From NCBI GenBank assembly GCA_965116015.1, contig OZ220477.1, positions 2,324,060 through 2,388,059 on the forward strand: a stretch of 64,000 nt of DNA, given 5' to 3'. Both the position numbers and the translations under genes were made by a program. The notes below the pieces were generated by a model that was not told where the DNA came from, ran no database searches, and worked only from the letters and a program-made list of their open reading frames with translations. Positions within the stretch are counted from its first letter, which is position 1. Every line of letters begins with the position of its first letter. Shown here piece after piece: positions 7,007 to 16,397 of this stretch. The stretch comes from S5-327 sp965116015. Its GTDB lineage: Bacteria; Chloroflexota; Dehalococcoidia; Lucifugimonadales; Australimonadaceae.

Positions 7007-8608
7007 GTGAACAACGTTGAACTGATTGTCCGTATGCTCGAGCGCGCCGGGGCGCGGTGGGTGTTCGGCGTGCCGAGCGGCCCCGTGCTCCCCCTGATCG
7101 AGGCGCTGCGGAACAGCAGCGGCGTCGACTTCGTTCTGACCGCGAGCGAGACATCCGCCGGCTTTATGGCGGAGACGATCGGACGCCTGACCGGCGTTCC
7201 AGGCGTTTGCGTGTCGACGGTGGGGCCAGGCGCCACGAACCTGGCGACAGGAGTGGGCGGCGCCTTCCTGGATCGGTCGCCTGTCATCGCGATCACCTGC
7301 GACTATGCGACGCGCCTGATGGGGCGCCGGACGCAGATGTGGATCGACCATCAGGCGCTGTTCGCCCCCATCACAAAGGCGTCTATCCGCGTCGACGAGG
7401 GCGACGTCGCCGGCGCGCTCGCCCGGGCATTCCGCATCGCAACGAGCGAGTCGCCAGGCCCTGTTCACCTCGACATCCCGGAGGATGTGGGGATCGCGTC
7501 CGCAACCGAGGACGCGATTGCGCCGCCGCCGCCCGACCGGGCGCCCCCTCCGCCGGCGGCGCTGGCCACGAACGTGCAGCGTCTGCTCGATCGCGCTCAA
7601 CGTCCAATGGTCGCGGTGGGGCTTGCGTTCACGCGCGCGCGCCGCCCGGAGCGTCTCCTGCGCTTCATCGAAGCGCAGCGCATCCCGTGGACTGCGACGC
7701 TGCACGCCAAAGGGTTCCTGCCTGATTCGCACACAGCCAATCTTGGCGTGATGGGGCGGGCGCGCCGCACTGACGTGCAGCAGATGATTGATCAGGCAGA
7801 CCTGATTATCGCAGTGGGGTTCGACCCTGTGGAGATTGACTACGAGGACTGGGCGAAGTCAACGCCGGTTGCGCATCTCAGCCCCGACGCGGCGCAGCCT
7901 GGCGAGCGGGTCAACCTCGCGTACGAGGCCGCAGGCGACATCGACGCCATCATCGAGGCGCTGGGAACTGTCGCGCCTGTTCCCAACCGCTGGACGCCTG
8001 CCGAATGGGCGGAGCACCGCAGCCGGCTTGCTTCCGCCCTACGCCCTCCCGCTAGCGCGATGGCCGCCCACCATGCGCTCGACGAGCTCCGCGCATTGCT
8101 CCCCGGCGACGCAATCATCGCTTACGACGTTGGAGCGCACACACACCAGATCGCTACGCAATGGGCGACCGACCACCCTCACTCGGCGATAGCCACCAAC
8201 GGGTGGTCGTCGATGGGGTACGGGATGCCGGCGGCCTACGCCGCCAAACTCGCGCGCCCCGATAGGACGGTCGTCGGGATCGTGGGCGACGGCTGCTTCC
8301 AGATGACCGTCGGCGAGCTTGCGACGGCGCGGCGCTTGGGGCTCCCCGCGCCGATTGTGGTGCTGAACGACGGCTGGCTGAGCTTGATGAAAGTGAAGCA
8401 GGAGCGCTCCGCCTTTGGATCGTCCGGAGCGTTCCTGGGGGAGCGCGCAGCCCCGCCGGAGCGCTACTTCGGCGTTCCTGTCCGCGCGGCGGAAACGGCG
8501 GAAGCGCTCCGCGACGCGCTCGGCTGGGCGCTCTCGCTCGACGGCCCAAGCGTCGTGGAGGCGCGCATCGACCCTGCGCCCTACTCCCAGACTGTGTTCG
8601 ACGTGTAA
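7007..8608 (+). CDS. Thiamine-diphosphate-dependent enzyme, acetolactate synthase-like
   Basis: The product is 533 aa with the three-domain layout of the AHAS/pyruvate oxidase family. The N-terminal Pyr domain has FGVPSGPVLPL and the catalytic-Glu block ASETSAGFMAE. The central domain has RPMVAVGLAFTRA. The C-terminal PP domain has the ThDP motif GDGCFQMTVGE...LNDG. It lacks features that would separate true acetolactate synthase from related decarboxylases or benzaldehyde-lyase-like enzymes, so the substrate is open. The start is GTG with a TAGTAT box ending 6 bases upstream, another possible leaderless start. RecQ follows after 3 bases. Confidence 0.85.
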   Translation: MNNVELIVRMLERAGARWVFGVPSGPVLPLIEALRNSSGVDFVLTASETSAGFMAETIGRLTGVPGVCVSTVGPGATNLATGVGGAFLDRSPVIAITCDYATRLMGRRTQMWIDHQALFAPITKASIRVDEGDVAGALARAFRIATSESPGPVHLDIPEDVGIASATEDAIAPPPPDRAPPPPAALATNVQRLLDRAQRPMVAVGLAFTRARRPERLLRFIEAQRIPWTATLHAKGFLPDSHTANLGVMGRARRTDVQQMIDQADLIIAVGFDPVEIDYEDWAKSTPVAHLSPDAAQPGERVNLAYEAAGDIDAIIEALGTVAPVPNRWTPAEWAEHRSRLASALRPPASAMAAHHALDELRALLPGDAIIAYDVGAHTHQIATQWATDHPHSAIATNGWSSMGYGMPAAYAAKLARPDRTVVGIVGDGCFQMTVGELATARRLGLPAPIVVLNDGWLSLMKVKQERSAFGSSGAFLGERAAPPERYFGVPVRAAETAEALRDALGWALSLDGPSVVEARIDPAPYSQTVFDV

Positions 8609-8611
8609 CCG

Positions 8612-10828
8612 ATGAGCTCCCGCCAAGCATCGCTGCTCGCGCTCCTCAAGGAGCGCTTCGGCCACGACCGGTTCCGCCCGCTGCAGGAAGAGATTATCGC
8701 CAACGTGCTGGGAGGCGGCGATAGCCTCGTGCTGATGCCCACAGGCGGCGGCAAGTCGCTGTGCTACCAGCTTCCCGCGCTCGCCTTCCCGGGCGTCACC
8801 CTCGTCGTCTCGCCGCTGATCGCGCTGATGAAAGACCAGGTGGACGCGCTGAACGCGAAGGGCGTCGCCGCCGATTTCATCAATAGCGCTCTCTCTTCGC
8901 GGGAGATCGAAGGCGTGCAGGCAAGAACGCGGCAGGGAAACGTGAAGCTGCTCTACGCGGCCCCGGAGCGGATCGCGATGCCCGGGTTCGTTCGATTCTT
9001 GCAGAGCTTGAATCTCAGCCTCATCGCCATCGACGAAGCGCACTGCATCTCGGAATGGGGGCACGAGTTCCGCCCCGATTACCGCAACCTGCGGCAGCTG
9101 CGCGAGGAGTTCCCCGCCATCCCCGTCATCGCGCTCACCGCCACCGCCACAGAACGGGTGCGGCAGGACATCATAGACCAGCTCCGCTTGCGGCAGGGAC
9201 GCGTATTCGCGTCCAGCTTCAACCGCGACAACCTCGTGTACTCGGCGATTCCCAAGAGAGAGTCCTGGGAGCAGCTCACGGCGCTGCTGCGGCAGTGCGA
9301 CGGGCAATCCGCCATCGTCTACTGCTTCTCGCGGCAGGAGACCGAAGACCTGTCCGCCCGGCTGAACGCCGGAGGATTCCAGGCGCTTCCCTATCATGCA
9401 GGACTCGAACCTCACGTCCGCCGCCGCGCTCAGGAGGCGTTCCTGAGCGGAGACACGCCGATCATCGTTGCGACGATCGCTTTCGGAATGGGGATCGACA
9501 AGCCCGACATCCGGCTGGTGGCTCACTACAGCATGCCGAAATCGATCGAGGGTTACTATCAGGAAACGGGGCGCGCAGGGAGGGATGGCGCTCCAAGCAA
9601 GTGCGTGCTCTTCTACTCTTACAGCGACAAGCGCCGGCAGGACTACTTCATCGACCAGATTGAGGACGCGACGGAGCAGCAGAACGCGCGGCGGCGGCTT
9701 GCCAGAATGATGGAGTACGCCAGGCTGCCCGTTTGCCGCCGCCGCGCCTTGCTCGCGTACTTCGGGGAGCAGTGGCCGCATGACAACTGCGGAGCATGCG
9801 ACGTGTGCCTCGACAGCAGGGAAGAGTACGACGCCACGGAGATTGCCCAGAAGATTCTCTCGGCGGTTGCGCGGACAGGCGGGCGTTTCGGCGCGCGCTA
9901 CATCTTTCAGGTGCTGACCGGCAGCAAAGAGGAGGCGCTGCTCGAACGCGGCCACGACTCGTTGAGCGTCTACGGAATCGCCCGCGGCGTCAGGAGAGAG
10001 GAGATCCTGGAGATTGTCGGGCATCTGGTTGCGAGAGGCCTGCTCGCGCGCACCAACGACAAGTACGAGACGCTGTCGCTCGCCCCTGAGGGCTGGGAAT
10101 TCCTCAAGGAGCGTCAGCCGCTGACGCTCCCCCGCCCCGCTCTGGCGCCGTACAGACGCGAGAGCCGCTCCCGGCGCGCAACTTCCGACAACGCGGCATA
10201 CGACCAGGGCCTCTTCGACAAGCTGCGCGCGCTGCGAAGGCGCTTGGCGGACGCCGAGGGAGTCCCCCCGTTCGTCGTGTTCAGCGACGCCGCTCTGCGT
10301 CAGATGGCCGCCGCCGTTCCACGCAGTCCTGAGGAGTTTCTCCAGGTTCCGGGCGTGGGCCCGACGAAGCTCGAGCGGTACGGCGCGCAGTTCGTCGAGG
10401 CGATATGCGGCCACGCAGGGAAGAGCGCGCCGCCGGCGGCGCCGGAGCCTTCGCAGCCGGCTGAGGAGCGCCGCGACGGAATCGCTCCTGGCGTACACAC
10501 GAGGCAAGCGCTGGGAGGCACATACTACGAAACGGAGACTCTCTTGCGTCAGAGGCTGCCTATCGCCGAGATTGCGCGCCGGCGGGAGCGATCTGAGGGG
10601 ACGATAATCGGCCAGCTGGAGCGTCTGGCCGACGCGGGCGAGCCCCTGGAGCTTGCGCATCTGCTTCCCGGCGGCGACGCGCTCCGGGAGATTGAGCAGG
10701 CGTTCGCGCTATGCGGCAGCGCCTTTGTCCGTCCGGTGTGGGAGTACTTCGAGGGTCGGATCGACTACGGCGTTCTGCGCCTTGCGCGCGTTCATCTCCG
10801 GCAGCAGGGGAAGCTCCCGGAAGGCTAG
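8612..10828 (+). CDS. recQ: ATP-dependent DNA helicase RecQ
   Basis: The product is 738 aa. Helicase domain 1 carries LMPTGGGKS (Walker A, residues 41-49), IDEAHCISEWGHEFRPDY (DEAH box plus aromatic loop) and LTATAT. Helicase domain 2 carries YCFSRQETE, YHAGL, ATIAFGMGIDKPDIR and QETGRAGRDG. The zinc-binding Cys cluster includes NCGACDVC, followed by the RQC winged helix. An HRDC domain (about residues 535-605) and a C-terminal helix-turn-helix extension follow. It unwinds recombination intermediates and stalled forks. It follows the ThDP enzyme by 3 bases, so it is probably co-transcribed with a metabolic gene. Confidence 0.95.
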   Translation: MSSRQASLLALLKERFGHDRFRPLQEEIIANVLGGGDSLVLMPTGGGKSLCYQLPALAFPGVTLVVSPLIALMKDQVDALNAKGVAADFINSALSSREIEGVQARTRQGNVKLLYAAPERIAMPGFVRFLQSLNLSLIAIDEAHCISEWGHEFRPDYRNLRQLREEFPAIPVIALTATATERVRQDIIDQLRLRQGRVFASSFNRDNLVYSAIPKRESWEQLTALLRQCDGQSAIVYCFSRQETEDLSARLNAGGFQALPYHAGLEPHVRRRAQEAFLSGDTPIIVATIAFGMGIDKPDIRLVAHYSMPKSIEGYYQETGRAGRDGAPSKCVLFYSYSDKRRQDYFIDQIEDATEQQNARRRLARMMEYARLPVCRRRALLAYFGEQWPHDNCGACDVCLDSREEYDATEIAQKILSAVARTGGRFGARYIFQVLTGSKEEALLERGHDSLSVYGIARGVRREEILEIVGHLVARGLLARTNDKYETLSLAPEGWEFLKERQPLTLPRPALAPYRRESRSRRATSDNAAYDQGLFDKLRALRRRLADAEGVPPFVVFSDAALRQMAAAVPRSPEEFLQVPGVGPTKLERYGAQFVEAICGHAGKSAPPAAPEPSQPAEERRDGIAPGVHTRQALGGTYYETETLLRQRLPIAEIARRRERSEGTIIGQLERLADAGEPLELAHLLPGGDALREIEQAFALCGSAFVRPVWEYFEGRIDYGVLRLARVHLRQQGKLPEG

Positions 10829-10857
10829 GGATGTTCAGCATTCCTGGCTGGGCGGAA

Positions 10858-12234
10858 TCAAGGCAGCTCCGGCTTCGGGGCGCCCGTGTCCGCGATCGGC
10901 GTTGGGTTCACGTAGAGCGCCTTCACCAGGAAGAGAGCCGTCAGGAACGAGTCCGTCACGATTCCGAGGGCGAAGAGCATCATCACGCTCTCGAAGGTCG
11001 GCTCCCAGATTCCGGACACGTACAGCAGGAATGCCGCAACGTAGACGGAGCCGTTCGTGATAATCGACTGGTAGGCAAGGTATTTCGTGAGCCCCAGTCC
11101 GTAGAAGAAGCTGTCCATCACGATGTTGAACGACAGCAGAATGTAGGGTACTAGCAGTATTCCGAACGCTGTAGTCGCCCACTTCACAGTCTCCTGATCG
11201 TTGCTCAGCACATTGGCGAAACTGCTGAACAGAGGGGTTATCGCAATCCACGCAACCATTATCCCTGTGGTGATTATCATGGAGGACCGCCAGAGATTCC
11301 GAACGCGCCCGATGTCGTGGGAAGCGTTGGCGACAAGCGCTTTGGCGGAGTCGCTCAGCGCAAGGACAGGAACGAGCATAAAGCTCCAGAGGATCTGAAT
11401 AGCGAGGTAGTAGCCTCCGATTTCAGTTGAACCGATAGTGTTTACGATGCGGATTATCATGAAAAAATAGAACATATTCCGCACGAGGCTATCTGTCCCG
11501 CTGCCCAGTCCTACTCGCAAGTACGTGCGCATATCGGTGAATGACGGGAGCGTTCTAAGCTCGCCGAGAGGAACGTTCTTGGCGCGGATCAACAGCGCGA
11601 CGCCAACCAGAAACAGCGCTAGGCTCGCCAGAAGGGTGGCCCAGCCAACTCCTACAACGTCGGCTTGCAGCGAGAACGCGAATCCTCCGAAGAAGAGCGT
11701 GTCGAGCAGGAAACGGAAGACGACGTTGGCGATCGCCATAATGAAGACGAGGCTGCGCAGGCCGAGCGATTCGAACAGAACGATTATCGCCGCTGCAAGC
11801 ACGGTAAATGGGACGCTAGCGATGCTGATTCCCAGGAATGCTCGCGTCTGATCCTGGATGTCGGGAGGCGTTCCGATCAAGGCAATGAAAGCGTCCCGAA
11901 AAACGAATACGCCGGCGGAGAAGACGAGCGAAGCGAGGAAGATGAACGTGAAGACGCTCTTTGTCCTGTCGAACTGCGCCGCTGTCGAGCTGCGTATTTG
12001 GGAGCCTAAGAAGAAGAAGATCGCGAGGACGCTAGCCTCCTGAAACACCTCGACGACAAGGCCTACGAACTGCCACTGCGAGACGATAGCGAGGCTGCTT
12101 GTGTCGGGGAGCTCATTTCCGATGAGGCGCACCCTGTACAGCTGGTAGATGCTTGGCAGGCCAAGGAACAGCAGTATGAACAGAAAGAGGCGCCAGTCCC
12201 AAGCCTTGAGATAACGCCGAACATATTCCTGCAT
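10858..12234 (-). CDS. MATE-family multidrug/organic-cation transporter
   Basis: The product is 458 aa with about 12 predicted transmembrane segments in two halves. MATE-like features are FVGLVVEVFQEASVLAIFFFLG in the first bundle and the repeat VGLGSGTDSLVRNMFYFFMIIRI in the second. Family members export drugs, dyes or metabolites by Na+ or H+ antiport. The sequence is divergent from NorM and could equally be a polysaccharide or lipid flippase of the wider MOP superfamily. It is convergent with recQ and separated from the preceding membrane protein by 176 bases without obvious features. Confidence 0.75.
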   Translation of the reverse strand: MQEYVRRYLKAWDWRLFLFILLFLGLPSIYQLYRVRLIGNELPDTSSLAIVSQWQFVGLVVEVFQEASVLAIFFFLGSQIRSSTAAQFDRTKSVFTFIFLASLVFSAGVFVFRDAFIALIGTPPDIQDQTRAFLGISIASVPFTVLAAAIIVLFESLGLRSLVFIMAIANVVFRFLLDTLFFGGFAFSLQADVVGVGWATLLASLALFLVGVALLIRAKNVPLGELRTLPSFTDMRTYLRVGLGSGTDSLVRNMFYFFMIIRIVNTIGSTEIGGYYLAIQILWSFMLVPVLALSDSAKALVANASHDIGRVRNLWRSSMIITTGIMVAWIAITPLFSSFANVLSNDQETVKWATTAFGILLVPYILLSFNIVMDSFFYGLGLTKYLAYQSIITNGSVYVAAFLLYVSGIWEPTFESVMMLFALGIVTDSFLTALFLVKALYVNPTPIADTGAPKPELP

Positions 12235-12410
12235 AGGGCTCCTACGGGGCTGTCAGCGGTTCCGCGGACGGTGGAGGATGCGGCCGTTTCGAAGACGCGC
12301 CGGCCGCGTGGACGCATACAGCGTCAGAGTCAGCATCTGCGCGTTCGAGAAGGCGGGAGGGATTGTAGCAGCCGCGCAAGCGCGACGTCCCGCCGCTAAC
12401 CAGCCGTTCG

Positions 12411-13292
12411 CTATGCCTGCGACTCCTCGCGGACTTGGGCGCGGCGGAATCGGATGAGAACCGCCGCCATGCCGAGCTGTATCCCGATGAGCAGGATCCA
12501 GCGCACGAATTGCTCGGCGGCGGCCGCGAGCGAGAGCGCGCCGTTGAGCGCAGGATCCTGCCAGCTGGCAAGCGCTCCATGCGCGACGACGAGCGCGGCG
12601 ACGGCGAGGGCGGAGCGGCCCGCGGAGACGTCCGCAGCCTCGACGAGCCGGCGAGCGAGCCACGCCATCAGCGCGACCTCGGCGGCGGCGAGAAGAGCCG
12701 CCGCAGCGGTGAGGGCGGTTGCCTGGTCGAGCGCGACAGAGGCGTCGGCCTCGAACACGGGGAACCTGGCCGCTTGGGTGAAAACGAAGAACGCCATAAG
12801 GCTGATGGCGATAGCGCCGCTGTGGGAAGCGACTACGGTGGCGATCGCAAGGACGATGAGAAAGATGACGCCGTAGGAGATGAGAAACGCAAGCCCGGCA
12901 AGCTGGTCTTGCGGTCCGGCGGCGAAGAGGCCGGTGGCGAGAAGGACAATGGCTCCCTGTCCGCAGGGGAGCCACGTAACCATATTGAGGGGAAGCCTCC
13001 GCTGGAGCGCAACGCCGGATCCGGCGACAACGCAGGCGAGCAGAAGGAAACTGGGAATGGAGAGCGTTCCGATAACTCCCGGGACGTCGAGCGCGCGCCA
13101 CGGCCAAGACGCAAGCGACGCCAAGAGCAGGAGAGCGTACGGCGCGCCGAGGGTGAACAGCAGCTTGCGCCTGTCGGCGAGACGCGCCTCAGGAGCGGAG
13201 CCGGCTACGCCGCCCGTCTCCGTGTCGAGGCTGGCGGGATGGCGGGAATCGGCTTCGTCTTCTGCGGCGTGGGCCGGCGGTTCGGAGGGCAC
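12411..13292 (-). CDS. Polytopic membrane protein of unknown function
   Basis: The product is 293 aa. The first ~40 residues are hydrophilic (rich in Glu, Ala and Pro), followed by about eight hydrophobic segments. No family signature is recognised. It starts only 12 bases after the jag stop on the same strand, so it is the probable last gene of the rpmH-rnpA-yidD-PQQ-yidC-jag operon. The layout faintly resembles quinone-oxidoreductase membrane subunits, but nothing diagnostic is seen. Confidence 0.65.
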   Translation of the reverse strand: MPSEPPAHAAEDEADSRHPASLDTETGGVAGSAPEARLADRRKLLFTLGAPYALLLLASLASWPWRALDVPGVIGTLSIPSFLLLACVVAGSGVALQRRLPLNMVTWLPCGQGAIVLLATGLFAAGPQDQLAGLAFLISYGVIFLIVLAIATVVASHSGAIAISLMAFFVFTQAARFPVFEADASVALDQATALTAAAALLAAAEVALMAWLARRLVEAADVSAGRSALAVAALVVAHGALASWQDPALNGALSLAAAAEQFVRWILLIGIQLGMAAVLIRFRRAQVREESQA

Positions 13293-13304
13293 AGGGGCCG
13301 CCTC

Positions 13305-14015
13305 TTAGTTGTCGTACCGCCTGGGCCTGCGCCGGGGCCCACGGTCACGGTCGGAGGCGGGAGCGGCCTCGCCGGTGGGGTAGATGGTTATGGCGCGCCG
13401 GCTGCCCTCGCCGTAGCTCTCGGTGCGAACGCCGCGAACATCGGCCAGGGCTACGTGCACGATGCGCCGGTCGGCGGGAGACATCGGTTCGAGATCGACG
13501 CGCGCGCGATTGCTGATGGCGCGCTGCGCCATTCGCTGAGCGAGCTCCCGCAGCTGACGTTCGCGCCGCTGGCGGTACTGCTCGACATCGATAACGATGC
13601 CGCCGGGGCGAGCCTCGCCCTGGTTGAGGATGAGGTTGGAGATGAATTGGAGCGCTCGGAGCGTTTCGCCGCGCCTTCCGATGAGGAGGCCCGCGTCTTC
13701 GCCCTGGATGTCTATGACCGGGTTCTGCTCGGGGTCGGCGGAGCGAATAGAGGGCTGAGCGTCGACATCCAGTTCGTAGAGGATGCGAGAGACGACGTTG
13801 AGCGCGTTGCGGACATTCCCGCCGTCGCCCGAGAGGAGGCGGACGCGGACTCTGGCGGGTTCGGCGCCGATGCCGAGAATGCCGGCGCGTCCAGGACTAA
13901 GAACGTCGACCTCGATTTCGTCGCGGCCGACGCCGAGCTCGAGGGTGGCGAGCTCGATCGCTTCCTCTACGGTCTTGGCTGTCCGGGTCAGGCTCTGGTC
14001 TGTCGGGTGTTCCAT
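13305..14015 (-). CDS. jag: Jag/KhpB (SpoIIIJ-associated) KH-R3H RNA-binding protein
   Basis: The product is 236 aa. A Jag-N domain comes first (TAKTVEEAIELATLELGVGRDEIEVDVL), then a KH domain with IGRRGETLRALQFISNLI, then an R3H domain ending RIVHVALADVRGVRTESYGEGSRR, and a basic tail. In related bacteria Jag/KhpB binds RNA and partners YidC. The ATG at 14015 is used because Jag-N begins shortly after it; a longer frame to 14072 has no family similarity. The gene overlaps the 3' end of yidC by 119 bases in another frame, unusually long for this pair. Confidence 0.88.
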   Translation of the reverse strand: MEHPTDQSLTRTAKTVEEAIELATLELGVGRDEIEVDVLSPGRAGILGIGAEPARVRVRLLSGDGGNVRNALNVVSRILYELDVDAQPSIRSADPEQNPVIDIQGEDAGLLIGRRGETLRALQFISNLILNQGEARPGGIVIDVEQYRQRRERQLRELAQRMAQRAISNRARVDLEPMSPADRRIVHVALADVRGVRTESYGEGSRRAITIYPTGEAAPASDRDRGPRRRPRRYDN

Positions 14016-14838
14016 TGCCAGGCTCCTTGTCCGGCAGGGCTGAGCTGAGAGAAGGGCCAAGCCTTGAGGCAAGAGTCGCGCCAGGCTGGTCCTGGGAGCG
14101 GAGGCCGCCCCAGCCGGAGACGAGATATTGCATAACTATGCCTATGAGTGTAGAGGCAACCCAGTAGATGACGAGGCCAAGAGGAAAGAAGAGGCTGAAC
14201 ATGCCGAACATAACAGGAAACATGAACAGCATCATGCGCTGCGTGCTCTGCTGCGCCGGGTCTGTTGAGGGGACCTGGCTCATCTTCTGCTGGACGTACA
14301 TGCTGATGCCGGAGAGCCCCACGAGAGTGAAGCCGAGGATGCTGCCGTCGCGCATCGGGTCGAGGGCGAGGTCGAGCCCGAGGAAAGCGCGGTTGACGGG
14401 GACGATGGTGTCGAGGAAGGGGAGCCATCCGTAGAGCTTGTTGGAGAGCCCGGCTAGGTTCTCCGGAGTGAAGGGAAGCACATTGTTGATAGCCCAGAAG
14501 AGGCCGATGAAGATCGGCATCTGGATTACGAGAGGGCCAAGGCATCCCACTGGGTTGACGCCCATTTCGCGGTAGAGCTTCATCGTCTCCTGCCCGCGGA
14601 GCTGGGGGTTGTTCTTGTGCTTCTCGTTGATCTCGCGGATGCGCGGCTGGAGGCTCTGCAGCCGCTTCATCTGGCGGAGCTGCCGAACGACAAGCGGATA
14701 GGTGAGGCCCCGCACGATGACAGTGAAGGCAATGATGGCGACGCCTAGGTTGGAGCCAAGCACGGCGTAGAGAACCAACAGGCTGTTGGTCATCGGCTTG
14801 GTGATCACTTCGTTCCAGAGGAGTGCGAGGAATTCCAT
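13897..14838 (-). CDS. yidC: Membrane protein insertase YidC (Oxa1 family)
   Basis: The product is 313 aa from the ATG at 14838 (MEFLALLWNEVITKPMTNSL), the short form without a large periplasmic domain. Typical blocks are GVAIIAFTVIVRGLTYPL with the groove Arg, LQSLQPRIREINEKHKNNP cytoplasmic hairpin, NPVGCLGPLVIQMPIFIGLF and the C-terminal hairpin MFMFPVMFGMFSLFFPLGLVIYW. The C-terminus is a long basic tail, as in ribosome-binding YidC proteins. It is encoded within the region shared with jag. YidC inserts membrane proteins from the ribosome or Sec translocon. Confidence 0.93.
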   Translation of the reverse strand: MEFLALLWNEVITKPMTNSLLVLYAVLGSNLGVAIIAFTVIVRGLTYPLVVRQLRQMKRLQSLQPRIREINEKHKNNPQLRGQETMKLYREMGVNPVGCLGPLVIQMPIFIGLFWAINNVLPFTPENLAGLSNKLYGWLPFLDTIVPVNRAFLGLDLALDPMRDGSILGFTLVGLSGISMYVQQKMSQVPSTDPAQQSTQRMMLFMFPVMFGMFSLFFPLGLVIYWVASTLIGIVMQYLVSGWGGLRSQDQPGATLASRLGPSLSSALPDKEPGNGTPDRPEPDPDSQDRRGSDRARHPRARRRPRRNRGRRS

Positions 14839-14915
14839 CGGTTCGCTGTCGCTCTCTTTGCCTCTTGCCGCTCCCACCCTGCGCGCCTGCCGCGCGAGAT
14901 GGGACGGACCGTGCG

Positions 14916-16082
14916 CTAGCGCGCGTCGTTCAGGTTGCGCTCCCAGGCGAGCTGTTTGGTTTGCAGATCAATGGCGGCGACGGTTTCATCGAGGGCGTGG
15001 AGGTAGACCCGAACGCCGTCGGTAGTGATTGGGGCGCGTACTCTGTCCCCAACGCGGCGATCCCATTCGCGGACGCCGTCGGAGGCGCGGAGCACGGTCA
15101 TAACGCCGGTGTCCGAGGCGTAGACCAACTGATTCCCGACGACAACAGGGGTGGAGAGCACGGGCTCGGCGGTCTCGTTGGGGTAGACCCACGCGACGCG
15201 TCCGGAAGCGATGTCGTAGGCGTAGATGTTGCCGTCCATATTCGGGGCGTAGATGCGGGCGCTGTCGGACACGGCGCCTGCCCAGAACCAGCTGTTTGCT
15301 TCGAATTGTTTAACGGCGGCGCCAGTGGCGAGGTCGATGGCGTAGAAGGCCTGGTCGAACGCGCCGAGGTAGAGCCTGTCGCCCACGATCAGCGGAGGCG
15401 CGACGACAGCTCCCCCAAGCTGGGCCGGCTCGTCCCAGACGGGGCGGCAGTCGTTGACGTCGATCGCGTGGACGCGATGGCTCAGGTCGCCGAAGTAGGC
15501 GACGCTCCCCTGCACGACGGGAGTTGTCCAGAGCTGGCCGATGGGGTCTTCGTTCCGGGCGGGGTAGCGGCAGTTCTCGGTGAGCGAGGCTTTGTCGAGA
15601 ACGTACAGTCTTCCCTTGTCGGCGTCCTCCGACGCTGCGACCACAAGGACTCCGCCGCTGACGGCGACAGACCCGGCGATGCCTTTCGTGAGGCTATTCC
15701 CGTCGATCTCAAAGGTGCGAGGATCGCTCAGGTTGTCGGCGTTGACGGACGCGACCACGCCGTTGTAGGCGCCGACGACGACGCGGTCGCCATCAATGGT
15801 CGGCGCGCCGTAGATGGCGGGGAATCCCTCGCCGTCGGCAGCCGGGGGGGCCGTGTAGGGGGCGTAGCGGGCGATGCCGGCGTCGGCGGAGAGCTGAATG
15901 AGCTTCCCCTCGTTGGTGCCCACGAAGAGAGAGTCGCCGTCGCCGGCTACGCCGGACCAGCTTTGGGTGGCGGCGCTGCGGTTCTGTGCGCAGCCGGCGA
16001 GCAGAAGAGCCGCGCTGAGCAGGAGCGTCAGCGCCAGGAGCGAGCCCCGCAACGGAGCGGGGCGAGGGCGGATCCGATTCAA
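14916..16082 (-). CDS. PQQ-type beta-propeller lipoprotein in the YidC operon
   Basis: The product is 388 aa. A signal peptide ends in the lipobox LLLAGC. The rest is a series of WD/PQQ-like blades, such as APTIDGDRVVVGAYNGVVASVNAD, TTPVVQGSVAYFGDLSHRVHAID and STPVVVGNQLVYASDTGVMTVL. The fold resembles BamB/YfgL. Lying between yidD and yidC on one strand, it is probably a membrane-surface scaffold linked to protein insertion. That role is inferred from position; no catalytic residues are seen. Confidence 0.82.
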   Translation of the reverse strand: MNRIRPRPAPLRGSLLALTLLLSAALLLAGCAQNRSAATQSWSGVAGDGDSLFVGTNEGKLIQLSADAGIARYAPYTAPPAADGEGFPAIYGAPTIDGDRVVVGAYNGVVASVNADNLSDPRTFEIDGNSLTKGIAGSVAVSGGVLVVAASEDADKGRLYVLDKASLTENCRYPARNEDPIGQLWTTPVVQGSVAYFGDLSHRVHAIDVNDCRPVWDEPAQLGGAVVAPPLIVGDRLYLGAFDQAFYAIDLATGAAVKQFEANSWFWAGAVSDSARIYAPNMDGNIYAYDIASGRVAWVYPNETAEPVLSTPVVVGNQLVYASDTGVMTVLRASDGVREWDRRVGDRVRAPITTDGVRVYLHALDETVAAIDLQTKQLAWERNLNDAR

Positions 16083-16139
16083 CTGTGCATCCTTGCCTCC
16101 GGCGCAGGCCGCTTGCCGGCGCCGGAGCGGGCCGGGCCG

Positions 16140-16397
16140 CTACGCTGAGCTGGCGCCGGCGTGGTGGTTGTGGTTGGCGGCTCCCGGCTGGGGAGCGGGG
16201 TCGTAGCCGATGCCGCCCCAAGGTCGGCAACGCGTCAGGCGTTTCACGGCAAGCCACGCGCCTCTTGGGAGACCATGAAGCCGTATGGCGTCTTGCGCGT
16301 AGCGAGAGCATGTTGGGGTGTACCTGCACACGCCGGGCAGGTACGGAGAGAGCGCTTGCTGATAGACGGCGATGACGGCGATAGCGATACTACGCAT
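16140..16397 (-). CDS. yidD: Membrane protein insertion efficiency factor YidD
   Basis: The product is 85 aa from the ATG at 16397. It matches the short YidD family: IAVIAVYQQALSPYLP, then CRYTPTCSRYAQDAI with its three conserved cysteines, then RLTRCRPWGGIGYDP. In E. coli YidD assists YidC-dependent insertion. The start overlaps the end of rnpA by 8 bases, the classic arrangement. A Gly/Ala/His-rich tail follows the conserved core. Confidence 0.92.
   Translation of the reverse strand: MRSIAIAVIAVYQQALSPYLPGVCRYTPTCSRYAQDAIRLHGLPRGAWLAVKRLTRCRPWGGIGYDPAPQPGAANHNHHAGASSA

Noticed and set aside
8039..10660. An 873-codon open frame antisense to recQ
   Set aside because: Long antisense frames are common in GC-rich genes; the translation is low-complexity Arg/Val/Ala with no domain, while the plus strand encodes a complete RecQ.
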